37,661 bases of DNA from Porphyromonadaceae bacterium UBA3318 (lineage in GTDB: Bacteria > Bacteroidota > Bacteroidia > Bacteroidales > Muribaculaceae), in assembly GCA_002361235.1 (NCBI GenBank), contig DESI01000061.1, positions 1 to 37,661 of the forward strand. The letters are read 5' to 3'. Position 1 is the first letter of the stretch. The number at the start of each line of letters is the position of its first letter. Under the pieces are notes generated by a model that did not search any database, was not told where the DNA came from, and was given only the letters and a program-made list of their open reading frames with translations. A program made the position numbers and the translations under genes. Shown in pieces: positions 16,283 through 25,360 of this stretch.

Positions 16283-18030
16283 TTCCTTTTGCACTTACGC
16301 ACCGATTTCCGGACAACAACGACTATCACAACTATTACAGCTATCGACAACAGCACCCATCCGGCCATGATATGCACGTATGGCACGTTCAGACTGATGT
16401 TGTCGTGCAGCGGGCTTATGTACAGGTCTGCTAACGGAGCTATAACGGCATATTGATCGCCGAGTATGTCGCTTTCGACCTTCAGGGTATCGCCTATCAC
16501 CATGGTTTCGAGAGTGGAATCATTATACTCCGGCCAGGCATGGCCTTCGATGCTCGGATCACCGGTGCGGGCGAAATTGGTCCACATACGTTGCACCGTG
16601 GCCGAGAGTTTCGGATTGATGTTGTTTCCGGTGTATCTGTTCTCGTTCAGATTACCGAAAACATACGGCAGTTCTACTGTGTGGCACGCACCCCGATGTG
16701 GCAAAGTCGACGCCTTGGTCCAGTAATAATTATAAGTCCTTCCTCCCGACTCTGCATGACACCGTGCTGTAAATGTAGAAGGAGTGCGGAACATCAGGTC
16801 AGTTATGAACTCCACTCGGCCCCATGTCCTGCCTTTGGAATAGTCATCAGTAAAACGGTTGCAGGTCTCGCGTTCTGACGTGGGAAGTTCCTGCATTATG
16901 TTCTCGTACCATACATTTATCGCTATCTTAAACGGAATGATGCCACCCATGCCCCCTATCCAGTAATTTGCCTCATCACTGTTTGTTCCGGTCATGAAGT
17001 CAATGTCACGGGCTTTCCCTTCGCGATAAGCCTTGTATGGATCCAACGGTATCAACTTACCGTCACGCATCGGGAACCGGTTATGGGCATCCACTTTCCT
17101 GCTTAGCTCGGCCAACTGGTCCTGGCTCAGCTCCATCAGACCTTCCACATTGTCTATACCGGTTTCCTTTACCACCAGATCTGTAAGTTCCTCGGCCTGC
17201 TTGCGGCTGCTGGTCAATGCCACCGAACCGCTTTCGGCTATCACACGCCGGAACAATCCCTTTGACCGGTCTATCAGCGGCAGTAACGACACGCTGCCGC
17301 CACCCGCCGATTCGCCGAATATGGTTACGTTATCCGGATTGCCTCCGAATGCCGCGATGTTCTTCTGCACCCACTTCAATGCCTCTATCTGATCCAGAAG
17401 ACCGAGATTCGCGCTCTCCGCATAGTCCTCTCCTCCTTTCAGAGTCGATAAATCCAGAAATCCGAATATACCGAGCCTATAATTGATTGTCACTAAAATT
17501 ATATCCGGATGCGCTTTCACCAGGTTATGTCCGTCAAACATCGGGTCCGAAGATCCTCCCCAGCCGTAACTGCCGCCATGTATGTAAACCATCACCGGCC
17601 TGTTGCCCAGGGATGCACTGTCGTTCTGTGCTGTCCATACGTTCAGCGTGAGGCAATCCTCGCTCTGCGGATATAATGAACCAAGACAACCTATGTCCTT
17701 GCTCTGAATGGCCGATTTGCCAAAATAATATGCCTGCCACACATCGTTGCTTGCGGGTGCAGGTTCCGGGGCATGCCAGCGGAGCCGCCCCACCGGAGGC
17801 TGAGCGTAAGGAATACCCTTGTAGCTCAGCACGCTGTCTGTCGCTTTGCCTATGTAATAACCATTATATGTCTTGACTGAATATGCTGCCACTGAATCCT
17901 GAGCCGGCAGTGCTAAGTTTTCACCGTACATGGACATCAGCCTTGCTGACTCCTTCTCTAATTCTTTGTTGCCGCAACCTGCCATAAGACAGGATGCCAG
18001 CATTATGATATATCCTAATTGTTTTTTCAT
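16258..18030 (-). CDS. Type-B carboxylesterase lipoprotein
   Basis: 590-residue alpha/beta-hydrolase of the carboxylesterase/cholinesterase family. The signal sequence ends in a lipobox (LMAGC, cysteine at about residue 19), so the protein is probably a lipoprotein. The catalytic set is visible: nucleophile serine 241 in FGESAGGGS, the acid in GTNSDEANYW, and the histidine in GACHTVELPYVF. DCLTLNVW, MVYIHGGSYGWG and the oxyanion region are also typical. After the hydrolase domain a strongly hydrophobic helix (about residues 550-572) and a basic tail follow, so it may be anchored at both ends. The natural ester is unknown. Confidence 0.92.
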   Translation of the reverse strand: MKKQLGYIIMLASCLMAGCGNKELEKESARLMSMYGENLALPAQDSVAAYSVKTYNGYYIGKATDSVLSYKGIPYAQPPVGRLRWHAPEPAPASNDVWQAYYFGKSAIQSKDIGCLGSLYPQSEDCLTLNVWTAQNDSASLGNRPVMVYIHGGSYGWGGSSDPMFDGHNLVKAHPDIILVTINYRLGIFGFLDLSTLKGGEDYAESANLGLLDQIEALKWVQKNIAAFGGNPDNVTIFGESAGGGSVSLLPLIDRSKGLFRRVIAESGSVALTSSRKQAEELTDLVVKETGIDNVEGLMELSQDQLAELSRKVDAHNRFPMRDGKLIPLDPYKAYREGKARDIDFMTGTNSDEANYWIGGMGGIIPFKIAINVWYENIMQELPTSERETCNRFTDDYSKGRTWGRVEFITDLMFRTPSTFTARCHAESGGRTYNYYWTKASTLPHRGACHTVELPYVFGNLNENRYTGNNINPKLSATVQRMWTNFARTGDPSIEGHAWPEYNDSTLETMVIGDTLKVESDILGDQYAVIAPLADLYISPLHDNISLNVPYVHIMAGWVLLSIAVIVVIVVVVRKSVRKCKRNQRSDMAS

Positions 18031-18113
18031 CTATAAACGTATTCTGATTATTTACCGTTATTATAACAAACGCTCGTTTCGTTGAGATTGATATTATAAA
18101 CCAATTACTGATT

Positions 18114-18728
18114 ATGAAAGTATTATTGATTAATGGATCGCCTCATAAGGAAGGCAACACATATATCGCACTGACAGAGGTAGCCAGGACGCTGGAAGCA
18201 GAAGGTATTGAAACCGAGATTTACTGGATCGGCAATCATCCGATTCCCGGCTGTATCGCCTGCTACAAATGCTATGAGACCGGTGTGTGCGTGTTCAACA
18301 CCGGTGCTTACTCCGACCTTTACATCAAAGTCCAGGAAGCCGACGGCTATATCATCGGGTCGCCCGTATATTACGCCGGGCCGGCCGGAAGCCTCTGCGC
18401 TCTGCTGGACCGTCTGTTCTATTCGGCCGGACGTTTCATGGCCTATAAGCCTGCGGCCAGCGTCAACGTATGCCGCCGCGGAGGTGGCGCCACGTCGTTC
18501 GACCGTCTGAACAAATATTTCACCATCAACAACATGCCCGTAGTACCGTCGCAGTACTGGAACATTGTATATGGCCGCGACCCTGGCGAGGCAAGTCTGG
18601 ATGGCGAAGGCCTCCAGACCATGCGCACCTTGGGCCGCAATATGGCATGGATGCTGAAATGTCTTAACGGTGAGCGTGTACCGCATCCCGCACCCGAACC
18701 GCGTCAGGCCACAAACTTCATACGATGA
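18114..18728 (+). CDS. Iron-sulfur flavoprotein-like NAD(P)H-dependent reductase
   Basis: 204-residue flavodoxin-fold protein: INGSPHKEGNT at the N-terminus is the FMN phosphate loop, and GSPVYYAGPAGSL is the second flavin loop. Cysteines at 47, 50, 53 and 59 form a compact C-x2-C-x2-C-x5-C cluster like that binding the 4Fe-4S centre in archaeal iron-sulfur flavoproteins. Many bacterial relatives are annotated only as flavodoxin family protein or NADPH-dependent FMN reductase. The electron acceptor is unknown. Its stop overlaps the next gene by four bases (ATGA). Confidence 0.88.
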   Translation: MKVLLINGSPHKEGNTYIALTEVARTLEAEGIETEIYWIGNHPIPGCIACYKCYETGVCVFNTGAYSDLYIKVQEADGYIIGSPVYYAGPAGSLCALLDRLFYSAGRFMAYKPAASVNVCRRGGGATSFDRLNKYFTINNMPVVPSQYWNIVYGRDPGEASLDGEGLQTMRTLGRNMAWMLKCLNGERVPHPAPEPRQATNFIR

Positions 18729-19153
18729 GATTCACACCGGATAATATCAAGAAACTGGCTCCTGACGAGATATTCGTATTCGGGAGCAATCTTGCCGGCC
18801 ATCACGGCGGTGGAGCGGCTCGCGTTGCGTTGGACCGCTTCGGCGCTCAATGGGGCGTGGGCGAAGGAATTCAAGGTCAAAGTTACGCCATTCCGACCAT
18901 GCAGGGCGGCGTGGAGACAATCAGGCCATACGTCGATCGGTTCCTTGACCTGGCGTATGAATGGGATCAGAACACGTTTCTGGTCACACGTATAGGATGT
19001 GGCATAGCCGGATTCACACCTGAGCAGATAGCTCCCCTGTTCGACCGCGCTCTTGACATGTACAATGTCGTGTTGCCCCGGGATTTCTCCGACATCCTCA
19101 TAGCGCGCCGCAAGCGTCTCGGCATCCCCTTGCCTCCGGGCATCACTGACTGA
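18725..19153 (+). CDS. A1S_2505-family macro-like protein of unknown function
   Basis: 142-residue protein beginning with an IFVFGSNLAGHHGGGAARVA motif and containing IGCGIAGF. I recognise it as the family named after phage non-structural protein A1S_2505, whose glycine-rich loops recall macrodomain-type ADP-ribose sites; that likeness is inference. The biochemical role is not known. Translational coupling to the iron-sulfur flavoprotein gene suggests a shared condition of use, possibly nucleotide or redox chemistry. Confidence 0.8.
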   Translation: MRFTPDNIKKLAPDEIFVFGSNLAGHHGGGAARVALDRFGAQWGVGEGIQGQSYAIPTMQGGVETIRPYVDRFLDLAYEWDQNTFLVTRIGCGIAGFTPEQIAPLFDRALDMYNVVLPRDFSDILIARRKRLGIPLPPGITD

Positions 19154-19198
19154 TTGCATTACCTTACAAGCTCTTATATTAACGGCGGGGACTGGAAT

Positions 19199-19229
19199 GA
19201 CGGCGTCCTCGCCGTCAACTATTTTATTG
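19199..19229 (+). terminator. Intrinsic terminator of the reductase/A1S_2505 operon
   Basis: GACGGCG (19199-19205), loop TCCT, CGCCGTC (19210-19216): perfect 7-bp GC-rich stem with a tetraloop, followed by AACTATTTTATT. It lies 46 bases after the operon's last stop codon. Confidence 0.6.
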
Positions 19230-19257
19230 GATATTCTATCAAAAAATGTTAACTTTG
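19227..19257 (+). promoter_or_regulatory. Promoter of the small exported protein gene at 19278
   Basis: TTGG (19227-19230), 19-base spacer, TAACTTTG (19250-19257): a near-consensus sigma-ABfr promoter 20 bases before ATG 19278. It rules out the longer reading frame beginning at 19197. Confidence 0.65.
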
Positions 19258-19277
19258 CAATACAAACGCATAGCAAT

Positions 19278-19838
19278 ATGAATATCAGAACGATTTTAAT
19301 TGCCGGCACCGTCACACTCGCCGCATCCTTGACTGTAAAGGCTCAGGAACTGACCGAAGGTTCGTATCGTGCATTGGTCGGTATCAGAACGGCTTGCGCC
19401 CAGATCGACTTCTCCAAGGCTACGGTAGATGGTATTCCGTTTGCCGAATTTGCGGAATATGACGGATACAAATCCAGAAAGGCTTTTCGCGAGGATTATG
19501 AGGAAGACATACTGGATTTGCTTGGCGATTTCATCGAGGAATTCAATGATGTAGAGAGTCCTATACGTCTCACGGTAAACCGTCGCGTGGAGACCCGTCT
19601 TGACATCAACGTGCGCAAGGTTGTGACAAACGGCAGTCAGTTCTGGGCCGATTTCGTATTCTGGGACAAAGAATCGGGCGATGTGCTGGCATCCTTCTAT
19701 ATGGAAGCCGAAGACGGCCGCGTAGGTTCGTTCATGAACCTGCTTGGAGACGCCATGGAAGAAGCCGGCGAAAAACTTGCCCGACATCTGAAAAAGAACA
19801 TCAGGCGCGAAATCAAACAGATGGAGAAATCCCGATAA
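19278..19838 (+). CDS. Small exported protein of unknown function
   Basis: 186 residues from ATG 19278. A signal peptide (about residues 1-20, cut near VKAQ) leads to a mature protein of about 165 residues rich in acidic residues and predicted mixed alpha/beta, with repeated amphipathic stretches at the C-terminus (LLGDAMEEAGEKLARHLKK). I do not recognise a named domain. The frame is open 27 codons further upstream, but that stretch contains the terminator and promoter described above. Monocistronic and convergent with the aminotransferase gene. Confidence 0.75.
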   Translation: MNIRTILIAGTVTLAASLTVKAQELTEGSYRALVGIRTACAQIDFSKATVDGIPFAEFAEYDGYKSRKAFREDYEEDILDLLGDFIEEFNDVESPIRLTVNRRVETRLDINVRKVVTNGSQFWADFVFWDKESGDVLASFYMEAEDGRVGSFMNLLGDAMEEAGEKLARHLKKNIRREIKQMEKSR

Positions 19839-19868
19839 CAGCTAACACCAGTCATCAGGATACAGTGA

Positions 19869-19894
19869 ATCCCAACACGCGATTGTGCCGGGAT
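19869..19894. terminator. Possible hairpin between convergent genes
   Basis: ATCCC (19869-19873) with GGGAT (19890-19894), and inner CAC with GTG, give a symmetric hairpin between the exported protein gene and patB. No T-run on either strand, so only a weak call. Confidence 0.25.
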
Positions 19895-19913
19895 ACATTA
19901 CTTATTGAGGAAA

Positions 19914-21077
19914 TTATAATGTCTTTGCGAACTGCTCAAAACGCTTAAGGCCTTCGATCATACGGGTACGAGGACAGGCTATATTCCAGCGCATGAATCC
20001 TTCGCCGTCCTTGCCATACATCGTGCCGGCGTTCAGCCATAGTTTTGCGTCTTGGATCAACATCTTTTCAAGTTCAGCCGATGTCATGCCGAATTTGCGA
20101 CAGTCCATCCATACCAGATACGTTCCCTCTAATTTTGTAATCGGGAAGTCGTGCAGATGTTCCTCGCAGAACCTACGCATATACTCATAATTGCCATGTA
20201 TGTACTCCAAGAGTTGGTCCAGCCATTCCGCGCCTTCGTTGTATGCCGCCTGCAATGCAATAACGCCAAAGGGATTCACATCGCATACCTCGTTGATGTT
20301 TATGGCACGGTCTATCTTGGCACGACGCCCGGCATCGGCGCACACAATGTTTGCTATCTGCAGTCCGGCGATATTGAATGCCTTGCTCGGAGACACGCAG
20401 CTGACGGAATGCCGGCTGAATTCCTCGGAAATCGAAGCGAACGGCGTATATTCATAACCCGGCATCACAAGCTCGCAATGTATCTCGTCGGCAATCACCA
20501 CAACATCATGGCGAATACAGATTTCTCCTATTCTGATCAGTTCATCGCGGCTCCATACTCTTCCGGCGGGATTGTGAGGATTGCACAGAATCATCGCCTT
20601 TACCTTCGGATCCGATACCTTGCGTTCCAGATCCTCGAAATCTATCGAATATGTATTGTCGGCATATACCAACGGAGATTCGACTATCTCGCATCCGTTG
20701 TTGCGGATTGACGAGAAGAAGCAGTTGTAGACCGGTGTCTGAATCAGCACCTTGTCACCGGGCGCAGTCAACGCCTTTATGATGGCCGAAAGAGCCGGTA
20801 CCACTCCCGAAGTATAGATAATCCAGTCATTATCGATGTTCCATCCATGACGGCGTGCGAACCATCCCGTAATGGATTCATAGTAACTTTGCGGCACACG
20901 GGTATAACCAAACACTCCGTGGTCTACCCTGCGACTCAATGCCTCTATGATGGCCGGAGCGGTACGAAAATCCATGTCGGCCACCCACATTGGCAGCACA
21001 TCAGGATTTTCCGCGCCGTCCCACTTGACGCAATTCGTCCCGCGCCTGTCTATAATCTCATCAAAATCGTATTTCAT
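19914..21077 (-). CDS. PatB/MalY-type PLP-dependent C-S lyase or aminotransferase
   Basis: 387-residue fold-type I PLP enzyme of the MalY/PatB group, which usually cleaves cystathionine or cysteine conjugates (beta C-S lyase). Family marks: MWVADMDFRTAPAI near the N-terminus, YTSGVVPALSAIIKA, CNPHNPAGRVW, IADEIHCEL, and SPSKAFNIAGL with the Schiff-base lysine at residue 232. Full length for the group (about 385-390). It follows the DUF3737 gene by 22 bases and is probably read from the same promoter. The exact substrate is not determined by sequence. Confidence 0.92.
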   Translation of the reverse strand: MKYDFDEIIDRRGTNCVKWDGAENPDVLPMWVADMDFRTAPAIIEALSRRVDHGVFGYTRVPQSYYESITGWFARRHGWNIDNDWIIYTSGVVPALSAIIKALTAPGDKVLIQTPVYNCFFSSIRNNGCEIVESPLVYADNTYSIDFEDLERKVSDPKVKAMILCNPHNPAGRVWSRDELIRIGEICIRHDVVVIADEIHCELVMPGYEYTPFASISEEFSRHSVSCVSPSKAFNIAGLQIANIVCADAGRRAKIDRAININEVCDVNPFGVIALQAAYNEGAEWLDQLLEYIHGNYEYMRRFCEEHLHDFPITKLEGTYLVWMDCRKFGMTSAELEKMLIQDAKLWLNAGTMYGKDGEGFMRWNIACPRTRMIEGLKRFEQFAKTL

Positions 21078-21099
21078 ACTTGCTATTCTTACCTCGTCA

Positions 21100-21951
21100 C
21101 TATGACTTATGACCTATACTTATCTTGCAGTCTGCCGGTGCCTTTATGTTCTCGTCTATCGTTATTGAACCGATTTCGTCGGCCACGATGCGCCCTGTAC
21201 GGGGATTCTTGATGTTGGTGATGGCTCCGCGTATGTCTGCGTCAAGCTCGCTGTATTCAAACGCACGGTCGCAGCCCGGATCGAACGTGCAGTTCTCCAG
21301 TATCAGGTTATGCGCGTAGCACAGAGGCTGTTCGCCTGAGATATGGCAGTTGACGAGACGCAGATTCCGTGAATGCCATCCCAAGTACTCGCCGTTAAGC
21401 TCCGAATCGTATATGGTCACGTTCTCCACCTCCCAGAAGGCATCTTTCGTGGTGATCTTGGCATGGTGTATCTCGGCGTTCTTCACATACTGGAACACAT
21501 ACTTGCTGTCGCTTTCCAGGCCGTCAACATATATGTCGTTGCTGAACATGAACGGATATGTGCCGCCGTGCAATTTCAGGTTCTTTATGCGTATGTTTTT
21601 GCAACGCCAGAACACCTCGTCGGCATCGTTCATCGTCACGTTCTCGATGTCTATGTCGCTCATCTCGCGGAACATTTTCGGAGCGTCTATCACCGTGTCG
21701 GTCATCTTCAGATGGTCGCAGTACCACAGCGCCGAGCGGCCTCCCACATCGAAGTAGCAACGGTCTATCTTGAATCCATGCACGTGCCAAAAAGGGTAGT
21801 TGCCCTCAAACCGACAGTTGACGGCCTCGATGTTGCTGCATTCCTTTATGGCCGACTCGCCCTCGCGTATGGTCACATTCTCCAGACGCAGGTCGTGCGA
21901 TTCGAACAGCGGTCGCTCGCCTCCGAATTCCGTATCTTTAATCGTTTTCAT
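21100..21951 (-). CDS. DUF3737-family right-handed beta-helix protein
   Basis: 283 residues built of short repeats of the type (N/D)-hydrophobic-x-(I/V/L)-x-(N/D)-(C/V), expected to stack as a right-handed parallel beta-helix. This length and pattern match the DUF3737 family. No signal peptide, so probably cytoplasmic. Cysteine, histidine and tryptophan recur at similar places in the coils. The function of the family is unknown to me; co-transcription with the C-S lyase gene is the only clue. Confidence 0.85.
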   Translation of the reverse strand: MKTIKDTEFGGERPLFESHDLRLENVTIREGESAIKECSNIEAVNCRFEGNYPFWHVHGFKIDRCYFDVGGRSALWYCDHLKMTDTVIDAPKMFREMSDIDIENVTMNDADEVFWRCKNIRIKNLKLHGGTYPFMFSNDIYVDGLESDSKYVFQYVKNAEIHHAKITTKDAFWEVENVTIYDSELNGEYLGWHSRNLRLVNCHISGEQPLCYAHNLILENCTFDPGCDRAFEYSELDADIRGAITNIKNPRTGRIVADEIGSITIDENIKAPADCKISIGHKS

Positions 21952-22002
21952 ATCCTGATGTATAGTTTATTTAAGGCTTAGTTATACCTTCAAGGCACGT
22001 TG

Positions 22003-22010
22003 CAAAATTA
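22003..22010 (-). promoter_or_regulatory. -7 box (TAATTTTG) of the DUF3737-patB operon
   Basis: Minus-strand TAATTTTG lies 51 bases before the ATG at 21951. No -33 TTTG at the standard distance. Confidence 0.5.
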
Positions 22011-22058
22011 CAAATAAATCGGCGGTTTCTGTTATCCCGATTTATGAAATAATTACCA

Positions 22059-23507
22059 TTATCCCATATCGGGCTGCGTCTTGGGCTTGACTTTCCGCAT
22101 CCAGCGTTCCCATTTAAGGTATATGAGGAAGATAACGCCTCTAAAGCAAAGTTCTATGCACATGGCCACCCACACGCCTTTCAGTCCCATTGTGGGAGCC
22201 AAGAGTGCTGCCAACGTCAGACGCACCGCCCAGATGCTGAACAGGTTCATCACGCACGGCACAAGCGTGTCGGCGGCACCGACGAATACACCGTATGCCA
22301 CTATTGATGCTGCGAACATCGGTTCGGCGAAAGCCTCCACCCTCAACGCCATCACGCCAAGATTCCTTATTTCTGTCACCGGCGACATCAATCCGATTAT
22401 CTCTGGTGCGAATATGTACATCAATACGCCCATTACGCCCATAACCCCCATACCCATTCCGACTGTGATACGGGCGAAGCTGCGTGTCAGCGTTCTGTTT
22501 TTCGCTCCGATGCTTTGCCCAACCAATGTAGTGGCGGCATCGGCGATACCGTAGCCCGGCATATAGCAAAGACTCTCGGCGGTGACCGCAAACGAATTGG
22601 CCGCTATGGCAAATACTCCCAACGGCGCCACGATGACGGTGGTGAGTATCTGCGCTCCGCATATCAGCACATGCTCCACGCCCATCGGCAGCCCGATGTT
22701 CAGTGCCTTGCGTATAGTTTCACGTCTTGGCAGAAACCGCCCATGCTCGCCTGTCAGTTTCAATTCCGTGGATTGCGCCGAAAGATACCATATCAGTATG
22801 GCCGCCACCACCGTCTCGGCTGCAGCAGTACCCAATGCCGCTCCCTTCACGCCCAATCCGGCGCCCGGTATCGTCAACGATAAGAATCCTATGTTCCAAT
22901 GATGCGACGGGAATATCAGCAGGAAATTGAATATTACATCCAGCGCGCACATCGTCACTCCCAGCATACTCGGCACCTTCATGTTGCCGCTGCACCGCAA
23001 CATGCTGCTCGCAAGGAAGTTCAGCTGCATCGCCGGCAGAAATGCCGCGTATATCATGAAATACAGCGACGAATCACCGCATATCGAAGCGTCACCGCCC
23101 AGCCATACCGGGAGCATATCGCTGATTGCAACGCCAATCAACGCCAGCATCAGGCTGAATGTAAACGTTGCTATCATGGACTGCCTCAACACGGCGCGGG
23201 CACCGTGCATATCGCCGGCCCCGATCCGGTGCGCAACCTGCACCGAGAATCCGGTCGCAGCCGCGCCGCATAAGCCTGAGAACAGCCATGTACTGGTGGA
23301 TACGAGTCCTATGGAGGCCGATGCCTCGGCGCCGAGATGTCCCACCATGGAGGCATCGATATATTGCATCACTATGGAGGAAAGCTGGGCAATCACGGCA
23401 GGCACGCTGAGCAGCATCGCCAGGCGTAGCTTCTGCCCTGTCGTCATCGCGGATCCCTGCCGTATCCGGGCAAGAAGCGCGTCGGTCCCTTCCCCTCTCA
23501 TAGTCAT
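22059..23507 (-). CDS. MATE-family multidrug/cation antiporter
   Basis: About 482 residues with twelve hydrophobic segments arranged as two halves, the layout of MATE exporters (NorM/DinF type), which expel drugs or metabolites using a Na+ or H+ gradient. Typical stretches are VPAVIAQLSSIVMQYIDASM in helix 1 and GIADAATTLVGQSIGAKN in the second half. The frame opens with GTG at 23510, but the ATG at 23507 is a simpler start, only 2 bases after the sulP-type gene's stop, so both are co-transcribed. Substrate unknown. Confidence 0.92.
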   Translation of the reverse strand: MTMRGEGTDALLARIRQGSAMTTGQKLRLAMLLSVPAVIAQLSSIVMQYIDASMVGHLGAEASASIGLVSTSTWLFSGLCGAAATGFSVQVAHRIGAGDMHGARAVLRQSMIATFTFSLMLALIGVAISDMLPVWLGGDASICGDSSLYFMIYAAFLPAMQLNFLASSMLRCSGNMKVPSMLGVTMCALDVIFNFLLIFPSHHWNIGFLSLTIPGAGLGVKGAALGTAAAETVVAAILIWYLSAQSTELKLTGEHGRFLPRRETIRKALNIGLPMGVEHVLICGAQILTTVIVAPLGVFAIAANSFAVTAESLCYMPGYGIADAATTLVGQSIGAKNRTLTRSFARITVGMGMGVMGVMGVLMYIFAPEIIGLMSPVTEIRNLGVMALRVEAFAEPMFAASIVAYGVFVGAADTLVPCVMNLFSIWAVRLTLAALLAPTMGLKGVWVAMCIELCFRGVIFLIYLKWERWMRKVKPKTQPDMG

Positions 23508-23509
23508 CA

Positions 23510-25228
23510 CTAATAGATATCTGCCATCTGTTCACTGTGTGCCGCGGCTATCTTGTTGGCCACCACGACAGCACTTGATATATGGTTGCAGATATGCTCG
23601 TCGCCTATCAGTCCGTCTACACCGGCTGTATGAAGCGATGCCCGCACATTGTCGCGCACTCCCGACAATACTATCATAATTCCTTCGGAATGCGACGACT
23701 CTATCAGCAGCTTCAGGTTGTGGATACCTGTCGAATCGATAAATGGCACCTTGCGCATACGGATTATACGCACTATCGGTTTCTCCTGCGGCGTGATACG
23801 CATCATCTCGTCGAATTTCGTAGCGGCTCCGAAGAAGAACGGGCCGTCTATCTCATATACCGACACGCCGGGGTTCAGATTCAGCACCTCATGCTTCGAC
23901 AGGTCAGTGTCCTCGGCCGCGTCAAGCTGCTCGCCGTAAACCTTGATGGTAGTGTTCTCGGTGACTCGGCGCAGAAACATCACCACAGCCAACAGCAGGC
24001 CGATCTCGATGGCGATGGTCAGGTTGAACACCACTGTCAGCAGGAATGTGACCAGCATCACCGACAGGTCGCCCTTGGGATTGTGAACCATATCCACGAC
24101 CGTGCGCCATCCGCTCATGTTGTAGCTGACCATGATCAGCACTGCCGCCAGACACGACATAGGCACCATGTTGATCAACGGCATGGCGAACATGAACACG
24201 CCAAACAATACTATCGCGTGAACTATACCGGCCACCGGGGTCTTGCCCCCGTTGGTGATGTTTGTCATGGTGCGGGCTATTGCGCCGGTCACAGGTATAC
24301 CGCCGAATATCGGCACTATCACATTGGCCAGACCCTGACCCATCAGCTCGGTGTTACAGTTGGTGCGGTCGCCTGTACGACCGTCGGCAACCGTGGCGCT
24401 CAGCAGACTCTCGATTGCGCCCAACATAGCTATGGTAAAGGCCGATGGCAACAGGAGATTGACAGTCTGCATATTGAATCCGAGATTGGCCACCTGCGGC
24501 ATCGACGGCGACAGATTGCCGAAACGGTCGCCGATGGTCTCGATACCGCTTATTCCCATAAACTCGCGCATTATCCACGTCGCCAGCGTTACCAAAACAA
24601 TTGCCGTCAATGCGCCCGGTAACTTTGATGAAATCTTAGGAGTGACGATGTTGATCAATAATGCCAACAGTCCCACCGCGAGAGTCGCGATGTCTATGGT
24701 GTTGAAGTTAGCGATGTACACACGCCATTTGCCGATGAAATCGCCCGGCACCTGCTCGGTGATATGCAGTCCGAAGAAATCGGGCATCTGGGTGGAGAAA
24801 ATCGTCAGCGCGATACCGGCCGTGAAGCCAACCACGATAGGATACGGTATGAACTTGATGACCGTGCCGAGATGGAACAGCCCCATCAGCAACAGGATAC
24901 ATCCGGCCATAAACGTGGCCATTGCCAGACCCGTCAGACCGTAAACCTGAATGATGTTATAGATAATTACGATGAATGCACCCGTAGGACCACCGATCTG
25001 CACGGTGTTGCCGCCGAAGGCGCTTACTATGAAACCGCCTATGACAGCCGTCACCAGACCGACTGTCGGACTAACGCCGCTTGCTATGGCGAAAGCGATT
25101 GCCAACGGCAAAGCAACAATTCCTACTACAATTCCCGCAACCAGATCCTTGCGGAACTTCTCCATGCTGTAATCTCGGCATGCCGCTATCAGCGCGGGAT
25201 GAAAATCCAAACGTCCTACTGCTTTCAT
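23510..25228 (-). CDS. SulP-family anion transporter with STAS domain
   Basis: 572 residues: N-terminal transport domain (about residues 20-425) with the SulP signature region and GGIPVTGAIARTMTNITNGG typical of the family, then a cytoplasmic STAS domain (about 445-555) containing DSTGIHNLKLL. Bacterial SulP members carry sulfate, bicarbonate or dicarboxylates; the substrate here is open. There is no carbonic anhydrase or sulfate assimilation gene nearby to favour one. It is the first gene of the unit, with a consensus promoter about 95 bases upstream. Confidence 0.94.
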   Translation of the reverse strand: MKAVGRLDFHPALIAACRDYSMEKFRKDLVAGIVVGIVALPLAIAFAIASGVSPTVGLVTAVIGGFIVSAFGGNTVQIGGPTGAFIVIIYNIIQVYGLTGLAMATFMAGCILLLMGLFHLGTVIKFIPYPIVVGFTAGIALTIFSTQMPDFFGLHITEQVPGDFIGKWRVYIANFNTIDIATLAVGLLALLINIVTPKISSKLPGALTAIVLVTLATWIMREFMGISGIETIGDRFGNLSPSMPQVANLGFNMQTVNLLLPSAFTIAMLGAIESLLSATVADGRTGDRTNCNTELMGQGLANVIVPIFGGIPVTGAIARTMTNITNGGKTPVAGIVHAIVLFGVFMFAMPLINMVPMSCLAAVLIMVSYNMSGWRTVVDMVHNPKGDLSVMLVTFLLTVVFNLTIAIEIGLLLAVVMFLRRVTENTTIKVYGEQLDAAEDTDLSKHEVLNLNPGVSVYEIDGPFFFGAATKFDEMMRITPQEKPIVRIIRMRKVPFIDSTGIHNLKLLIESSHSEGIMIVLSGVRDNVRASLHTAGVDGLIGDEHICNHISSAVVVANKIAAAHSEQMADIY

Positions 25229-25323
25229 AAAACATCAATTGGAAGCCGATCAATCACTTTCTCGCAACCGGATTCCCCTAATTATTAACCTTAATCTTTA
25301 TAAACCTTAATCTTTTCAGACTG

Positions 25324-25355
25324 CAAAATTATAAAAATATGTTAACACCACCAAA
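25324..25355 (-). promoter_or_regulatory. Promoter of the SulP-MATE operon
   Basis: Minus strand: TTTG (25352-25355), 20-base spacer, TAATTTTG (25324-25331). Exact consensus, about 95 bases before the SulP ATG, so the transcript has a long leader. Confidence 0.75.
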
Positions 25356-25360
25356 ATTTG

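Noticed and set aside
19197..19277. N-terminal extension of the small exported protein
   Set aside because: It contains a terminator and a promoter, and the signal peptide starts at 19278.
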